NCBI GenBank assembly: GCA_018266375.1
Contig: JAFEAO010000005.1
Span: 455,185-519,184, forward strand
DNA: 64,000 nucleotides
From: Bdellovibrionales bacterium
GTDB lineage: Bacteria > Bdellovibrionota > UBA1018 > CAIMNF01
Reading direction: 5' to 3'
Shown here: positions 8,735-17,253 of the stretch, in pieces
How positions within the stretch are numbered: the stretch's first letter is position 1
How the letters are laid out: every line of letters begins with the position of its first letter
The notes under the pieces: model-generated
The model's database searches: none
What the model was told of the DNA's origin: nothing
Seen by the model: the letters and a program-made list of their open reading frames with translations, nothing else
Position numbers and translations under genes: made by a program

Positions 8735-11700
8735 ATGGGCTTGGCGCGGTTTCATCTGCTTTTTTTGCTAACAGCGGGGGCAATCCTCATCGTGCCCGCA
8801 CGCGCGCAAACTCCAGTAGCCGCAGATAAGGGTCTCACCTCGAAACAAATTTCTCAAAAGCTTGCGGTTGCGAAGAAAAAATATTTCACCGATCCCGATC
8901 TTGACCAACTCTACAAAACGTTGAACGAGCTTTCGGGGATCAAGAATTCCACCACCTGGATTAAAACTCATCCGAACGATCCGGCGACGCTCGCGTTTAA
9001 GGAATTCCAACTGAGCTTGATCGAACTCGCACAGGCCGATGCACTGATGAACAAGTGCACAAAGGGCCAAGCGATCCTCGAGCGTAAAGCCGATGGGATC
9101 TTGAACAAACTCGCGGCGGCGAACAAAGGCAAGAGCTCGCTCGGAGTTTGCAGTGCGAACGACAAAAAAGACGCGCTCGCCGAGCTCGATCCCGAAACTG
9201 CAATTTTGTACGAGGATCACAAAGCCGCCGACCAGGTTAAAATCAATCCGGCGGTGAACATGCCCACATCGATGATGCTTGGTATCGACGAAAAAAATAT
9301 CCGTAACCTCGTCTACAACAACAGCGTGCAGGCGCATTCTGATTTTTTAGGCACGAAGAACGTCTATCAAGATCCGAAAATGCGGGAGCAGTTCGGCAAG
9401 GCTCAAGAAAATGAACTTCAAACCAAGGTCGACAACGTGAAGTCCCACGTAAAGAAAACCCGTGCCTGGATCGACGCTCACGAATCGTCGGCGCAAACCG
9501 ACGAGTACGTTCGTAAAAAATACGGTTTTGACATCAAAGACAACGAGTACAGTTTCGAAGCGATCAAACGCGCGAAACAATTGCATCAGGAGTTGATGGA
9601 CGGGAACCGCAAGAACTCGCTTCGAAACTATTTGTACTTTTCGCAACGGTTTTCTTTTTCAGGGGAGCCGGATTTGAGCGGTTCAGATAACTATCGCGGA
9701 ATCGAGAGCAAAGCGCTCGACATGTTCGGAAAAGCGCAGCACCTCACTTCCAGTGCGCATCTCACTCGCAATCTTCCGGAATACGAGGAACAAGAACTCG
9801 GACGCTTCGGGCAAGGAGCGATCAAAGACATGCAGAAGGCGTATGTGGGGCACTACCGCATGGGCGAAGACGATGTATTGAAAATGCTCGCACCCGCGTT
9901 GAAAGAAGCGGGGGTGTCGGTCGCGGCCGACCATATGGTCTTGCAGGAGCTTCAAAACGAGAAAATCGATGCGCATATGGATGCGGGTCTTACTGCTCCG
10001 AAGCAACAGCTCAATCGTAACGCACAAATGAGTATTATTTCCGGAATGACAGGTAAAGCCATCGAAGCCGCTAAGCAAAAGTACATGGGTACAGAGGTGG
10101 GGTTTGTTCTCCACACGGATGCATTCAAAAAATACGTCGCGTCTCTGAGCGCGGGCGGCAAGAACGCAGATCCGAAGGTGATGATTCGCGATGCGGTCAA
10201 AGAGATGATCAAACAGACCCAGGATTACGCGGGTTGGGTTGACGTCAATCAATCTGATAAAAACTTTTTTGCCGACGATAAGGGAGTGTGGGATTACTCG
10301 AAGGCAGCCGAGCTCATGATGTATTCCGCGCCGAACACGGTTCAATCCATCATCACGAAAAATCCGCAGCTCTTGGGATCGATGTGCTATCCGATGCAAC
10401 AAGCGGCTAAGAAACGGGATATGAGCCCGCCAAGTTGGGTCGTCTGGGGTGGAGGCGCGATGTCGGCGATTCCTGGCCCGGCCGGAATCGCTGCAAACCG
10501 CATCTTTGGTGCTGTGAGTGCGGGCTTCGTGATCGCCGAGCACAAAGAGAAGGCAAGCGCGCTTCACAAACAAGATAAATACACCGGCCTCGGTGATTAC
10601 ATTCTTGAAAAAAACCGGGTTGAAGCAGACGAAGACAAGAAAGAACTGAAATCAGTCGTCAAAGCTCACGAAGAAGAAATCAATGGCGCGATCATCAACG
10701 TGGTCGCGACCGAAGTCATTGGGCATGGGATCAACCGTGCGGTCACCAAAGGCGTGGCCCGCAAGCAAGCCTCTCCCGAAGCCCTTGGTAAAGACGGCAA
10801 GCAAATGTACGTCAACCCGAGCAACATCGAGACCAAGGTCGGTAAAGACGGTCTTTTCGGAACGGGTAAAAATACGACGATCGATGCGGGGTCGAAGACC
10901 GTTCCCTATAACGACATGGCTAACGTCGTGACCGAGAATGGTACGGTAAGCCGCGATCTCGTGGGTACTGCTGGCGAAGTCAAGGGTTCGATCGAGGCGC
11001 CGATCAACAGAGTTGTCCCGGATAGCCGGACTCAGCTGGGTATGTACGCAAAGGCAATGGAGAAGAAAGGAACAACAGTTTACTTGCAGCCGGATGATCC
11101 GAATTTTTCGTCAGCCGGATACTCGGGCGAAGCTCGGGTCATTGGAACATCGGTATCCCAGCAAAAGGGCAGAGTGATCGCGCTTCGCGAAAACGACGAC
11201 AATTTCGTGTTCCGTCAGCGCATTGTAAGGCATGAGGGGTTCCATAACGAGGTTAAAGTAAAAATCGAGAGAGGTGAGGATACTCCTTGGGGTTCGAGCT
11301 TTAAGTCCGTTAACGGGAGGAAGTCGCTTTACGCAGGACCGCGCGAAACTATTAACATCGGTTACAACACGCGTCTTTCTCCGGAGGAGATTAACACCTA
11401 CGGCAAAGATTTTATGTCGAGTACGGTGATCGCGCATAACCGCGAAACTTCTCATGCGATCGATCAAGCGATTAAAAAAATGCCGAGTTCGCTCTCTCAA
11501 GAAGAAAAGCTCGCGAGAGTGAAGATTAACTACAACACTGTGATTGACGATGCAGCTTATAGGAAAGAACTCGAATACTTCCGCGAGATCTCGGACGATG
11601 CCGAAGCCAATTTGAAGCCGTTCTCAGACGCGCTTCAAAAACTGAAGGCCGGTGACGCGTCGGCGGTAAGCATGGTAAAATCGGCAGATGGCAAATCATT

Positions 11701-13210
11701 GATCCTGACCGCAAATAATATCGAATACACGATTCCGGCGAAGGGTGTCCTGCCTGCGGATTACACAAAATACGCCGAGGATCACGTGAATCGTATTTTA
11801 GATATTAAAAATAAATCGATGGGTGTGACGGTCGAAATTGAAACTTTGATCGAAGCGGCCAAGAAGCAAAAATATTTCGACGGTAATCAGTATCGCGAGT
11901 TGAAGGATAAAATGGCGGATTTAACTCGAGAGTTAAATGGCGTGCCGAGAGTATCGAATACCCAGCGTCTTGAAAAGCTCAAGAACGCGAAGGATTTGGA
12001 AAAAGGCGTGGTGAAGCCCGTTCAGTTCAGATCGCTTGATGGTCCTAGTGGGACGGTCGACGACTTGGAAAACGTCGCAGGCAACACTGCAAACGGCACT
12101 GGCAATCCACAAGCCGGAATGATCACGGCGCCTAAAAAGGGGTTCACGGTTGAAACGCGTAAAAATGTTAAAACGGTGCACGGTACGGTTGAGGGTGAGT
12201 TTGACATGAAGTCGTTCGAAGCCCAGAAAAATGATGCCTATTTAGTCGTTCCGGATGACAAAACAAAAATAGGACGGATGGCTAAGAAATTAAACGAGAG
12301 AGACGACACCCAAATTTTATTTTCGGATAAAACTTTGTCGCAGGAACAGTCGATGGGTACGGTTGGGAACCGGAAATTTATCGCGTATGACAACGTCGTA
12401 TATAAGCGGAACTCCATGATGATTAAAAGCAGTCACCTCACCATGCATGAACAGCAGGTGGTACGATCGCACGAGGCGTTTCACGTAAGGATGATGACGT
12501 GGGTAAAAGAAGGTAAAGAAACTCCATATAACTCATTCTTTCGAGCATTGGGTAAAAAGGAGCTTAGAGCTCCGTTCTCGGTATATAGCGGGGAAATGGC
12601 TTCCGAGGAAGTGCACGCTTATGCAAAAGATTTCGTGAACGCTACTATTAAAGCCAACAACAAGCAGACCACACAGTTGATCGAATCCCAAGTCAAGTCA
12701 ATGGATGACGGACTATCGAGAATTGAAAAGCTCGATAAAGTTCAAATAAGCTATAAAACCGTAACCGACCCGAAAGATTTTAAATTCAGATACGAGAGCG
12801 TTTTGGGCGTCACAAAAAGCCACTTGGAAAACGTCGAACATTTTGAAGAAAACATTAAACTTTGGTTTAAAGGAGAGGCGGACAACGTAAAAGTGCTCAA
12901 ACTGGGCGAAGATGGTTTTGTGAAGGTCGAGGTGGAAGGAGTAGAGATGAACTTTACTAGTGTTCCGTTTGATGCGATGCAATCAAACGACGCGTTAGAG
13001 AAGTATCTCATCGGTCAAACGACAAAAATGAAAGAAATCGACAAAGCCGTTATCGAAAACGTGAATACCGTAAACGCTGTCCAAGCCGCAGCCAAAAAAC
13101 GCGGTTATTATACGGGTACTGAATACTACGATCTCAAAAATAAAATGGGCAAGATCGGCACCGTCGTCGACGTCAATGGCTGGGTTCCGACCGCCGATCG
13201 CCTTAAATAA
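8735..13210 (+). CDS. Large secreted protein with two HEXXH-containing repeats (putative zinc peptidase)
   Basis: A 1491-residue protein with signal peptide (ARFHLLFLLTAGAILIV, cleavage near ARAQ). A GTG codon immediately precedes the ATG; TATAAA at 8699-8704 is a plausible -10. Residues 1-700 are mostly helical and unrecognised, with a hydrophobic glycine-rich stretch near 570-600. The C-terminal half holds two related units of about 350 residues. Counting from the preceding GTG codon, unit 1 has HEGFH at 834-838, then DTPWGSSF and EEINTYGKDF at 885-894; unit 2 has HEAFH at 1247-1251, ETPYNSFF and EEVHAYAKDF at 1292-1301. Both end with AAKK-x2-Y-x-x-G-x-x-Y-x-x-LK-x-KM. HEXXH plus a later conserved Glu is the gluzincin metalloprotease pattern. 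Catalysis is inferred, and the family is not recognised. Confidence 0.8.
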   Translation: MGLARFHLLFLLTAGAILIVPARAQTPVAADKGLTSKQISQKLAVAKKKYFTDPDLDQLYKTLNELSGIKNSTTWIKTHPNDPATLAFKEFQLSLIELAQADALMNKCTKGQAILERKADGILNKLAAANKGKSSLGVCSANDKKDALAELDPETAILYEDHKAADQVKINPAVNMPTSMMLGIDEKNIRNLVYNNSVQAHSDFLGTKNVYQDPKMREQFGKAQENELQTKVDNVKSHVKKTRAWIDAHESSAQTDEYVRKKYGFDIKDNEYSFEAIKRAKQLHQELMDGNRKNSLRNYLYFSQRFSFSGEPDLSGSDNYRGIESKALDMFGKAQHLTSSAHLTRNLPEYEEQELGRFGQGAIKDMQKAYVGHYRMGEDDVLKMLAPALKEAGVSVAADHMVLQELQNEKIDAHMDAGLTAPKQQLNRNAQMSIISGMTGKAIEAAKQKYMGTEVGFVLHTDAFKKYVASLSAGGKNADPKVMIRDAVKEMIKQTQDYAGWVDVNQSDKNFFADDKGVWDYSKAAELMMYSAPNTVQSIITKNPQLLGSMCYPMQQAAKKRDMSPPSWVVWGGGAMSAIPGPAGIAANRIFGAVSAGFVIAEHKEKASALHKQDKYTGLGDYILEKNRVEADEDKKELKSVVKAHEEEINGAIINVVATEVIGHGINRAVTKGVARKQASPEALGKDGKQMYVNPSNIETKVGKDGLFGTGKNTTIDAGSKTVPYNDMANVVTENGTVSRDLVGTAGEVKGSIEAPINRVVPDSRTQLGMYAKAMEKKGTTVYLQPDDPNFSSAGYSGEARVIGTSVSQQKGRVIALRENDDNFVFRQRIVRHEGFHNEVKVKIERGEDTPWGSSFKSVNGRKSLYAGPRETINIGYNTRLSPEEINTYGKDFMSSTVIAHNRETSHAIDQAIKKMPSSLSQEEKLARVKINYNTVIDDAAYRKELEYFREISDDAEANLKPFSDALQKLKAGDASAVSMVKSADGKSLILTANNIEYTIPAKGVLPADYTKYAEDHVNRILDIKNKSMGVTVEIETLIEAAKKQKYFDGNQYRELKDKMADLTRELNGVPRVSNTQRLEKLKNAKDLEKGVVKPVQFRSLDGPSGTVDDLENVAGNTANGTGNPQAGMITAPKKGFTVETRKNVKTVHGTVEGEFDMKSFEAQKNDAYLVVPDDKTKIGRMAKKLNERDDTQILFSDKTLSQEQSMGTVGNRKFIAYDNVVYKRNSMMIKSSHLTMHEQQVVRSHEAFHVRMMTWVKEGKETPYNSFFRALGKKELRAPFSVYSGEMASEEVHAYAKDFVNATIKANNKQTTQLIESQVKSMDDGLSRIEKLDKVQISYKTVTDPKDFKFRYESVLGVTKSHLENVEHFEENIKLWFKGEADNVKVLKLGEDGFVKVEVEGVEMNFTSVPFDAMQSNDALEKYLIGQTTKMKEIDKAVIENVNTVNAVQAAAKKRGYYTGTEYYDLKNKMGKIGTVVDVNGWVPTADRLK

Positions 13211-13299
13211 GTCGAAACTGATCGCACGAATGGCTTTATTCAGAACCCGTAGAAAAACCCACAAACGATCCCAAGTAAATAGACCGTCAAAATTCCATC

Positions 13300-13305
13300 T
13301 ATAAT
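13300..13305 (+). promoter_or_regulatory. Candidate -10 element for the LysM lipoprotein transcript
   Basis: A perfect TATAAT hexamer lies in the 261-base gap after the HEXXH gene. No good -35 sits at 17 bases. Transcription from about 13312 would give a leader of roughly 160 bases containing the hairpins at 13351-13453. Confidence 0.45.
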
Positions 13306-13350
13306 TACACAAAGTTAATGCAAATGCTCAACTCGGGACAAGAGGAGGGA

Positions 13351-13377
13351 CGCTCTATGATATAGAGACGTTTTTTT
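13351..13377 (+). terminator. Hairpin plus T7 run, terminator or attenuator
   Basis: CTCTAT at 13353-13358 and ATAGAG at 13362-13367 pair perfectly, with CG/CG extending the stem across one bulge. Seven T residues follow at 13371-13377. It could end the HEXXH-protein transcript or, if the 13300 promoter is used, act as an attenuator inside the leader of the LysM gene. The stem is AT-rich and only moderately stable. Confidence 0.5.
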
Positions 13378-13388
13378 GCTCTGTTTCC

Positions 13389-13453
13389 ACGCCGGAAAGG
13401 CGTCAATTATTTTTTAAATTGGAACTAAAGAGTTTCGGTTCCCCAGCCGAAAC
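13389..13453 (+). promoter_or_regulatory. Two further hairpins in the LysM gene leader
   Basis: ACGCC (13389-13393) pairs with GGCGT (13399-13403) across a GGAAA loop. GTTTCGG (13432-13438) pairs with CCGAAAC (13447-13453) across an 8-base loop, ending eight bases before the GGAGG ribosome-binding site at 13461-13465. The arrangement looks like a structured regulatory leader. No known riboswitch class was recognised. Confidence 0.4.
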
Positions 13454-13471
13454 GCAGTATGGAGGCCAATT

Positions 13472-14581
13472 ATGGACCTAAAGAATAAATTTTTTGCAGG
13501 CTTGTTCGCGCTCGCACTGGTTACCGTTTCCGGTTGTTCTTCGGGACAAGTTGACGAAACTGGCGCACCTCTCGAGTCGGTAGACGAAGGAAGCGATCAG
13601 GTTACGGCGGATGCAAGCACCGATGCTGCTCCAGTGGGTGAAGACGCGGGTCTCGACGATCCGAATGCGGTTGCTCCACCATCGGATACAGTGATGGCAA
13701 CTGGCGATGAGCCCCCAGCTGACACCGTCATGGCAACAAGCGAAGAGCCAAACCTGGACACTGCTCCGGCCCCGATGACCGAATCAGGTCCGGTTGCGGA
13801 TGCAGCCCCGGCCGAGGTCGCTCCACTCGCGGACGCGCCTCCGACAGCTGAAACCAGTGCCGAAATTCCAGTCGATACCGCAACTGTTGCTGAACCGGCT
13901 CCAGTCGCCGACAGCACTATTGATATGGCTGCTGCGACCGACACTTCTGCTGCTACCGACGAAGACACCGGCAGCAAGAAGAAGAAAAAGAAAAAATACG
14001 GCGGAGCATCTATGGCTGCTTCGGGCGACGGCATGAGCTACCAGGTTCGTAAAGGCGACACTCTCATGAAAATCGCTTTCGAGAATTACGGTGACCTCTA
14101 CCGCTGGCGTGAGATCTACGAAGCGAATCGCGATCAGATTCAAGATCCGAACCACGTTCCTCCGGGAACGGAGCTCACGCTTAACGGCGCGGGCATGGTC
14201 ACCATCGAACGTAACGGTGAACAATATTTGATTAAGCACGGCGATACTCTCGGTACGATCTCGAACGACGTGTACGGCACTTCACGTAAGTGGAAGCGTC
14301 TCTGGGAAAACAACCGTCAACTCATCAAAGATCCGAACAAGATCTATGCGGGCTTCTATCTCTATTATCAACCAGACGGTAAGCTCACGAACGATGCGGG
14401 CGGCGGTGAAGATAGCGCACAAAACGTCCCGGCCGAAGCTCCTGCTCAGGAAATCGTGCAACAAGCTCAAGCTCCTGCTCAAAACGTAGCGGCCGCCCAA
14501 ACTCAACCGGCTGCTGCTCAAGAGAGAGCACCTGCGTCAGCGCCTGCACAAGCCCCTGCTCAACCTGCGACCGGCCAATAA
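13472..14581 (+). CDS. Lipoprotein with two LysM domains
   Basis: A 369-residue lipoprotein with lipobox VSGC at about residues 19-22. Residues 25-170 are an Ala/Pro/Asp/Glu/Thr-rich region with repeats around DTVMAT, then a basic patch of Lys residues. LysM 1 (YQVRKGDTLMKIA..., about 189-238) and LysM 2 (YLIKHGDTLGTIS..., about 252-302) each end in an LTLNG or LYYQPDG-type strand. LysM binds N-acetylglucosamine in peptidoglycan, so the protein probably tethers the outer membrane to the wall. The C-terminal 65 residues are Ala/Gln/Pro-rich. Strong GGAGG at 13461-13465 and a hairpin-rich leader suggest high or regulated expression. No catalytic domain is present. Confidence 0.9.
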   Translation: MDLKNKFFAGLFALALVTVSGCSSGQVDETGAPLESVDEGSDQVTADASTDAAPVGEDAGLDDPNAVAPPSDTVMATGDEPPADTVMATSEEPNLDTAPAPMTESGPVADAAPAEVAPLADAPPTAETSAEIPVDTATVAEPAPVADSTIDMAAATDTSAATDEDTGSKKKKKKKYGGASMAASGDGMSYQVRKGDTLMKIAFENYGDLYRWREIYEANRDQIQDPNHVPPGTELTLNGAGMVTIERNGEQYLIKHGDTLGTISNDVYGTSRKWKRLWENNRQLIKDPNKIYAGFYLYYQPDGKLTNDAGGGEDSAQNVPAEAPAQEIVQQAQAPAQNVAAAQTQPAAAQERAPASAPAQAPAQPATGQ

Positions 14582-14594
14582 TTTTGGCGGCGGG

Positions 14595-14637
14595 TTCTAG
14601 ACTCTAGAAACTCAAGGTGATTCCTGGTATTCTAGAG
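14595..14637. promoter_or_regulatory. TTCTAGA inverted repeats upstream of membrane protein
   Basis: TTCTAGA (14595-14601) and TCTAGAA (14603-14609) form a 7-base palindrome around one C. CTCTAGAA (14602-14609) also pairs exactly with TTCTAGAG (14630-14637), 20 bases away. The last copy overlaps the candidate -10 of the next gene, so an operator is possible, as is a short hairpin after the LysM gene. Confidence 0.35.
14625..14633 (+). promoter_or_regulatory. Extended -10 for a leaderless start at 14641
   Basis: TG-G-TATTCT is an extended -10 element whose hexamer ends seven bases before the ATG at 14641, which would place the first transcribed base on or next to the start codon. No Shine-Dalgarno precedes this ATG. 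Confidence 0.4.
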
Positions 14638-14640
14638 CGT

Positions 14641-15186
14641 ATGAATCCACTTAAGTCACGCAACTTCAATCCAGGTTCACTGGAAGGTGAATACAATCTC
14701 GTAGAAACTTTCTGTAATTTCCGAGCAGTCCGGCTTAAGGCTGGGGTGCTCGCCGGCATTTTTGCTGGTGTGATGATGATCATCTTTGGGATGATTTATT
14801 GCGCGACTCAAGGGATCGACATTACCGCTCCGATGAAGATCGCCGGTCTCCCGATTTTGGGGAACGAGGCGCTTCAGTACGGTTCAGCGAAAGCAATCAT
14901 CGTCGGCCTCGCGGCCTTCTTTGCTTACTCGATTTTCCACGGTATGACCTACGCTCACGTCACCGGTAAAAACCACAAAGGCGCACTCTTCGGAATGGGC
15001 CTCACTTGGGCGGCTTGGTCTTGGGTGTTCGTCACTTGCTTGTTCATGCCTGCGTTCCAACACTACTACGAAGCCGAGATCCCTCGCGGCGTGATGTTCT
15101 TTGCTTGGATCGTGTGGGGCCAATCGCTTCGCTCGGTCGCTTGGTTTGATAAGAGCCAAGAGAGCAATACTCCGCAGAAGCGTTAG
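14641..15186 (+). CDS. Four-helix inner-membrane protein, unknown function
   Basis: A 181-residue protein with a hydrophilic N-terminus (FNPGSLEGEYNL) and about four membrane segments: near AGVLAGIFAGVMMIIFG, AIIVGLAAFFAYSIF, GMGLTWAAWSWVFVT and GVMFFAWIVWGQSL. HGMTYAHVTGKNHKGA between helices 2 and 3 has several His residues, but no known metal site was recognised. No family was identified. I chose the ATG at 14641 over an in-frame GTG at 14617 because neither has a Shine-Dalgarno and 14641 has a well-placed -10. It lies between the LysM lipoprotein and a convergent operon. Confidence 0.7.
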   Translation: MNPLKSRNFNPGSLEGEYNLVETFCNFRAVRLKAGVLAGIFAGVMMIIFGMIYCATQGIDITAPMKIAGLPILGNEALQYGSAKAIIVGLAAFFAYSIFHGMTYAHVTGKNHKGALFGMGLTWAAWSWVFVTCLFMPAFQHYYEAEIPRGVMFFAWIVWGQSLRSVAWFDKSQESNTPQKR

Positions 15187-15214
15187 CTCGCTTTGTCGCG
15201 CAATCCAGGAATTT

Positions 15215-15248
15215 TTAAAAAAGGCGATATATCACCAAATCGTGATAT
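15215..15248 (-). terminator. Terminator of the rsmE-RDD-hldE operon
   Basis: On the minus strand, just past the stop at 15249, a perfect 7-base stem (15242-15248 with 15229-15235, 6-base loop) is followed by ATCGCC and a run of six T residues. The stem is AT-rich, so efficiency is uncertain. Confidence 0.45.
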
Positions 15249-15722
15249 CTATCGATTTCGCTGAACTCGTTCGATAATACCGGTCGTGCTCCGGCCTTCC
15301 AGGAACTTAATGACTTTGACCTTACCGCCGTTTTTGACGACGTGATCGTAGCCCACAATCTTACGGGGCTCGTAGTCGCCGCCTTTGACGAGCAAGCGAG
15401 GCGTGAGCGACTCGATGAGCTTAAGCGGCGTATCGTCGTCAAACCAAGTGACGTAATCGACACTCTCGAGCGCCGCGATCACCTTGGCGCGATCTTCGAG
15501 AGGATTGATCGGACGTGATGGCCCTTTTAAACGCGAAGTCGATGCATCGGTGTTTAAAGCCACAATGAGGAGATCGCCGAGCTTGCGCGCGTTCTCCAAG
15601 TAAGTCGCGTGACCGGCATGCAAAATATCGAAGACGCCGTTCGTGAAGACGGAGACTTTACGCTTTTTTGTTTTCAGGATTTTTTTGAGAGCCGCGGGGG
15701 AGACGATCTTTTTTTTGATCAT
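15249..15722 (-). CDS. rfaE2: D-glycero-beta-D-manno-heptose 1-phosphate adenylyltransferase (RfaE C-terminal type)
   Basis: A 157-residue stand-alone nucleotidyltransferase that makes ADP-heptose for LPS inner core. The cytidylyltransferase-fold HxGH is HAGH at 36-39 within [12 protein letters not shown]. Downstream are [36 protein letters not shown] and STTGIIE, all characteristic of the RfaE/HldE C-terminal domain. E. coli HldE fuses this to a kinase; here the kinase half is absent from the window. It is probably last in an operon with the RDD protein and rsmE. It implies a heptose-containing LPS core. Confidence 0.92.
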   Translation of the reverse strand: MIKKKIVSPAALKKILKTKKRKVSVFTNGVFDILHAGHATYLENARKLGDLLIVALNTDASTSRLKGPSRPINPLEDRAKVIAALESVDYVTWFDDDTPLKLIESLTPRLLVKGGDYEPRKIVGYDHVVKNGGKVKVIKFLEGRSTTGIIERVQRNR

Positions 15723-15740
15723 TGTCTTGGTCGCCGCCGC

Positions 15741-16481
15741 TTACTCTGAATAAAGTTTAGACTTCAATTGAAGTTGGCCGAGTTTATCATGCGGACGATA
15801 GTAAAGTCCGAGACCGAAGGCGAGAAGTCCGATCATGAACACGATCGAACGCAAGAACAGGGACTTGTGGTTGCGTTTGAATTCGAGATTAAAAAACGCC
15901 TTGCCGATCGTGGTTTCAAACAGCATCTCTTGAAGCGCGATGAAGAGCCACTGAGACACGATAAAGAAGAGTAAGAACTGCGAGAGGTGCTCTTGCACGA
16001 TCTCGGCGTCGACTTGGAACTTAAAGAAAAACAGAGCCGTGAGATTGGTCGCAAGCCAGAAGCCCGCGTGAATCACGGTATCCATCAAGTAAGCAAAAGC
16101 ACGCCGGCGGAGAAGTGATTTTTCCTCGGCCGGATTGATGGGAGCAGCCGGAACCTTTACCGGCTTTACCGCAGGCTCGGTGCCGGAGATCTTGGTCGAG
16201 ATGATTTTAGGAGCGTTTGGATTCGGTGCTCGGGTAATGACCGGAGTGATCGAGTGCTGTTCTTGAATCTGTTTAAGTTGGCGAGCGGTCGCAAATTGCG
16301 GACGGCCCGCTGCCATCGCACCGGCACCCATCGATGAAGTTTTTGGTACCGCGGTCTTTGGCGCTTGCTTAGAAGTCGTGGTCGAAGCTTTGCTTTCAGG
16401 GGCGTAAGGTAAGCCGTCCGAGAACGGGTGGAATCCCATTCCTTCGTGAAGCGGCTTGAAGCTGATCTTATCTTTTTCCAT
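15741..16481 (-). CDS. RDD-family membrane protein
   Basis: A 246-residue protein from the ATG at 16481; an upstream in-frame GTG at 16505 is a weaker choice. The first 110 residues are hydrophilic, Pro/Lys/Ser-rich and probably disordered. The RDD domain follows: LRRRAFAYLMDTVIH with the Arg-Asp pair in helix 1, two more helices (SQFLLFFIVSQWLFIALQ and FLRSIVFMIGLLAFGLGLYY) and TIGKAFFNLE between. RDD proteins are poorly characterised, some being linked to Na+ transport. The start lies inside the 3' end of rsmE (14-base overlap), so coupling is likely. Confidence 0.82.
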   Translation of the reverse strand: MEKDKISFKPLHEGMGFHPFSDGLPYAPESKASTTTSKQAPKTAVPKTSSMGAGAMAAGRPQFATARQLKQIQEQHSITPVITRAPNPNAPKIISTKISGTEPAVKPVKVPAAPINPAEEKSLLRRRAFAYLMDTVIHAGFWLATNLTALFFFKFQVDAEIVQEHLSQFLLFFIVSQWLFIALQEMLFETTIGKAFFNLEFKRNHKSLFLRSIVFMIGLLAFGLGLYYRPHDKLGQLQLKSKLYSE

Positions 16482-17247
16482 GTCCCACCAATAAGGATAC
16501 ACCAAAAAGGGCTGCAGTTTCAGCTCTTAAAATGGGTGCTCCCAGATGCACCCTTCTTATCCCTTTGTTGGCACTTCCCGTCAATTCTAAAAGGCGCTGG
16601 CGCTCGGTCTGGCTAAAGCCGCCTTCGGGGCCGATGATGAGTGCGCCGAATTCTTCAGTGGTTTCAGCACGGGCCAAGTGCTCGGGATCGGCTCCCGTTT
16701 GGGCCAAAGTCTCATCCATCCAATAGAGCATTTCCTTTTGGCCGCCCTGATTGATTTGGGAATGCTCTTGGAGAGCGCCTTCAAAGGATTGGACCGGTTT
16801 CACGATCATGCGATCGAGGCGGCCGCATTGTTTGAGCGCTTGATCGGCAATTTTCTGCCAGCGTTCTTGAAAGGCTTCGGATCCCTTCTTTTCGACCCGG
16901 ACGACGGTGAACTCGGTCTCGACCGGAGTGAGGACTCGTACGCCAAGCTCAACAGCCTTCTCCACCATCCATTCCATCGCGTCGCCCTTGATGATGGACA
17001 TGTAGAGATGAATCGGTTGCGACAAAAGTTTTGGATTAGTTTGCGGGAGTTCGAGCGTTTCGGCGGTCGCACCGCGATCTTGAAACACGATTTTCGCGCG
17101 CGCGTAGCGGCCTTGACCGTCCAAGATTTCGATTTCTTCGTTATTGCGGAGGCGCAGGACCTGAGTCAGATGGCGAGCCTCGCCCTCGGGTAAAACGATT
17201 TTATGTCCGGGATGAGTTGGAATTTGTGGAACCAGTGCGCGACGCAT
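16468..17247 (-). CDS. rsmE: 16S rRNA (uracil-1498-N3)-methyltransferase
   Basis: A 259-residue SPOUT-class methyltransferase acting on the 30S subunit. The N-terminal PUA-like part has EARHLTQVLRL at 23-33. The catalytic domain has KGDAMEWMVEKAVELGV (about 87-103), GPEGGF at 206-211 and the knot-forming end LGAPILRAETA. All are RsmE hallmarks and the length is normal. An AAAGG element precedes the ATG. It lies six bases after the solute-binding-protein gene and overlaps the RDD gene. Confidence 0.95.
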   Translation of the reverse strand: MRRALVPQIPTHPGHKIVLPEGEARHLTQVLRLRNNEEIEILDGQGRYARAKIVFQDRGATAETLELPQTNPKLLSQPIHLYMSIIKGDAMEWMVEKAVELGVRVLTPVETEFTVVRVEKKGSEAFQERWQKIADQALKQCGRLDRMIVKPVQSFEGALQEHSQINQGGQKEMLYWMDETLAQTGADPEHLARAETTEEFGALIIGPEGGFSQTERQRLLELTGSANKGIRRVHLGAPILRAETAALFGVSLLVGHGKR

Positions 17248-17253
17248 TTGCCT

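Noticed and set aside
13389..13403. ACGCC-GGAAA-GGCGT stem as a possible c-di-GMP riboswitch
   Set aside because: The conserved core of c-di-GMP-I and -II aptamers around the stem is absent; only a short stem with a purine loop is seen.
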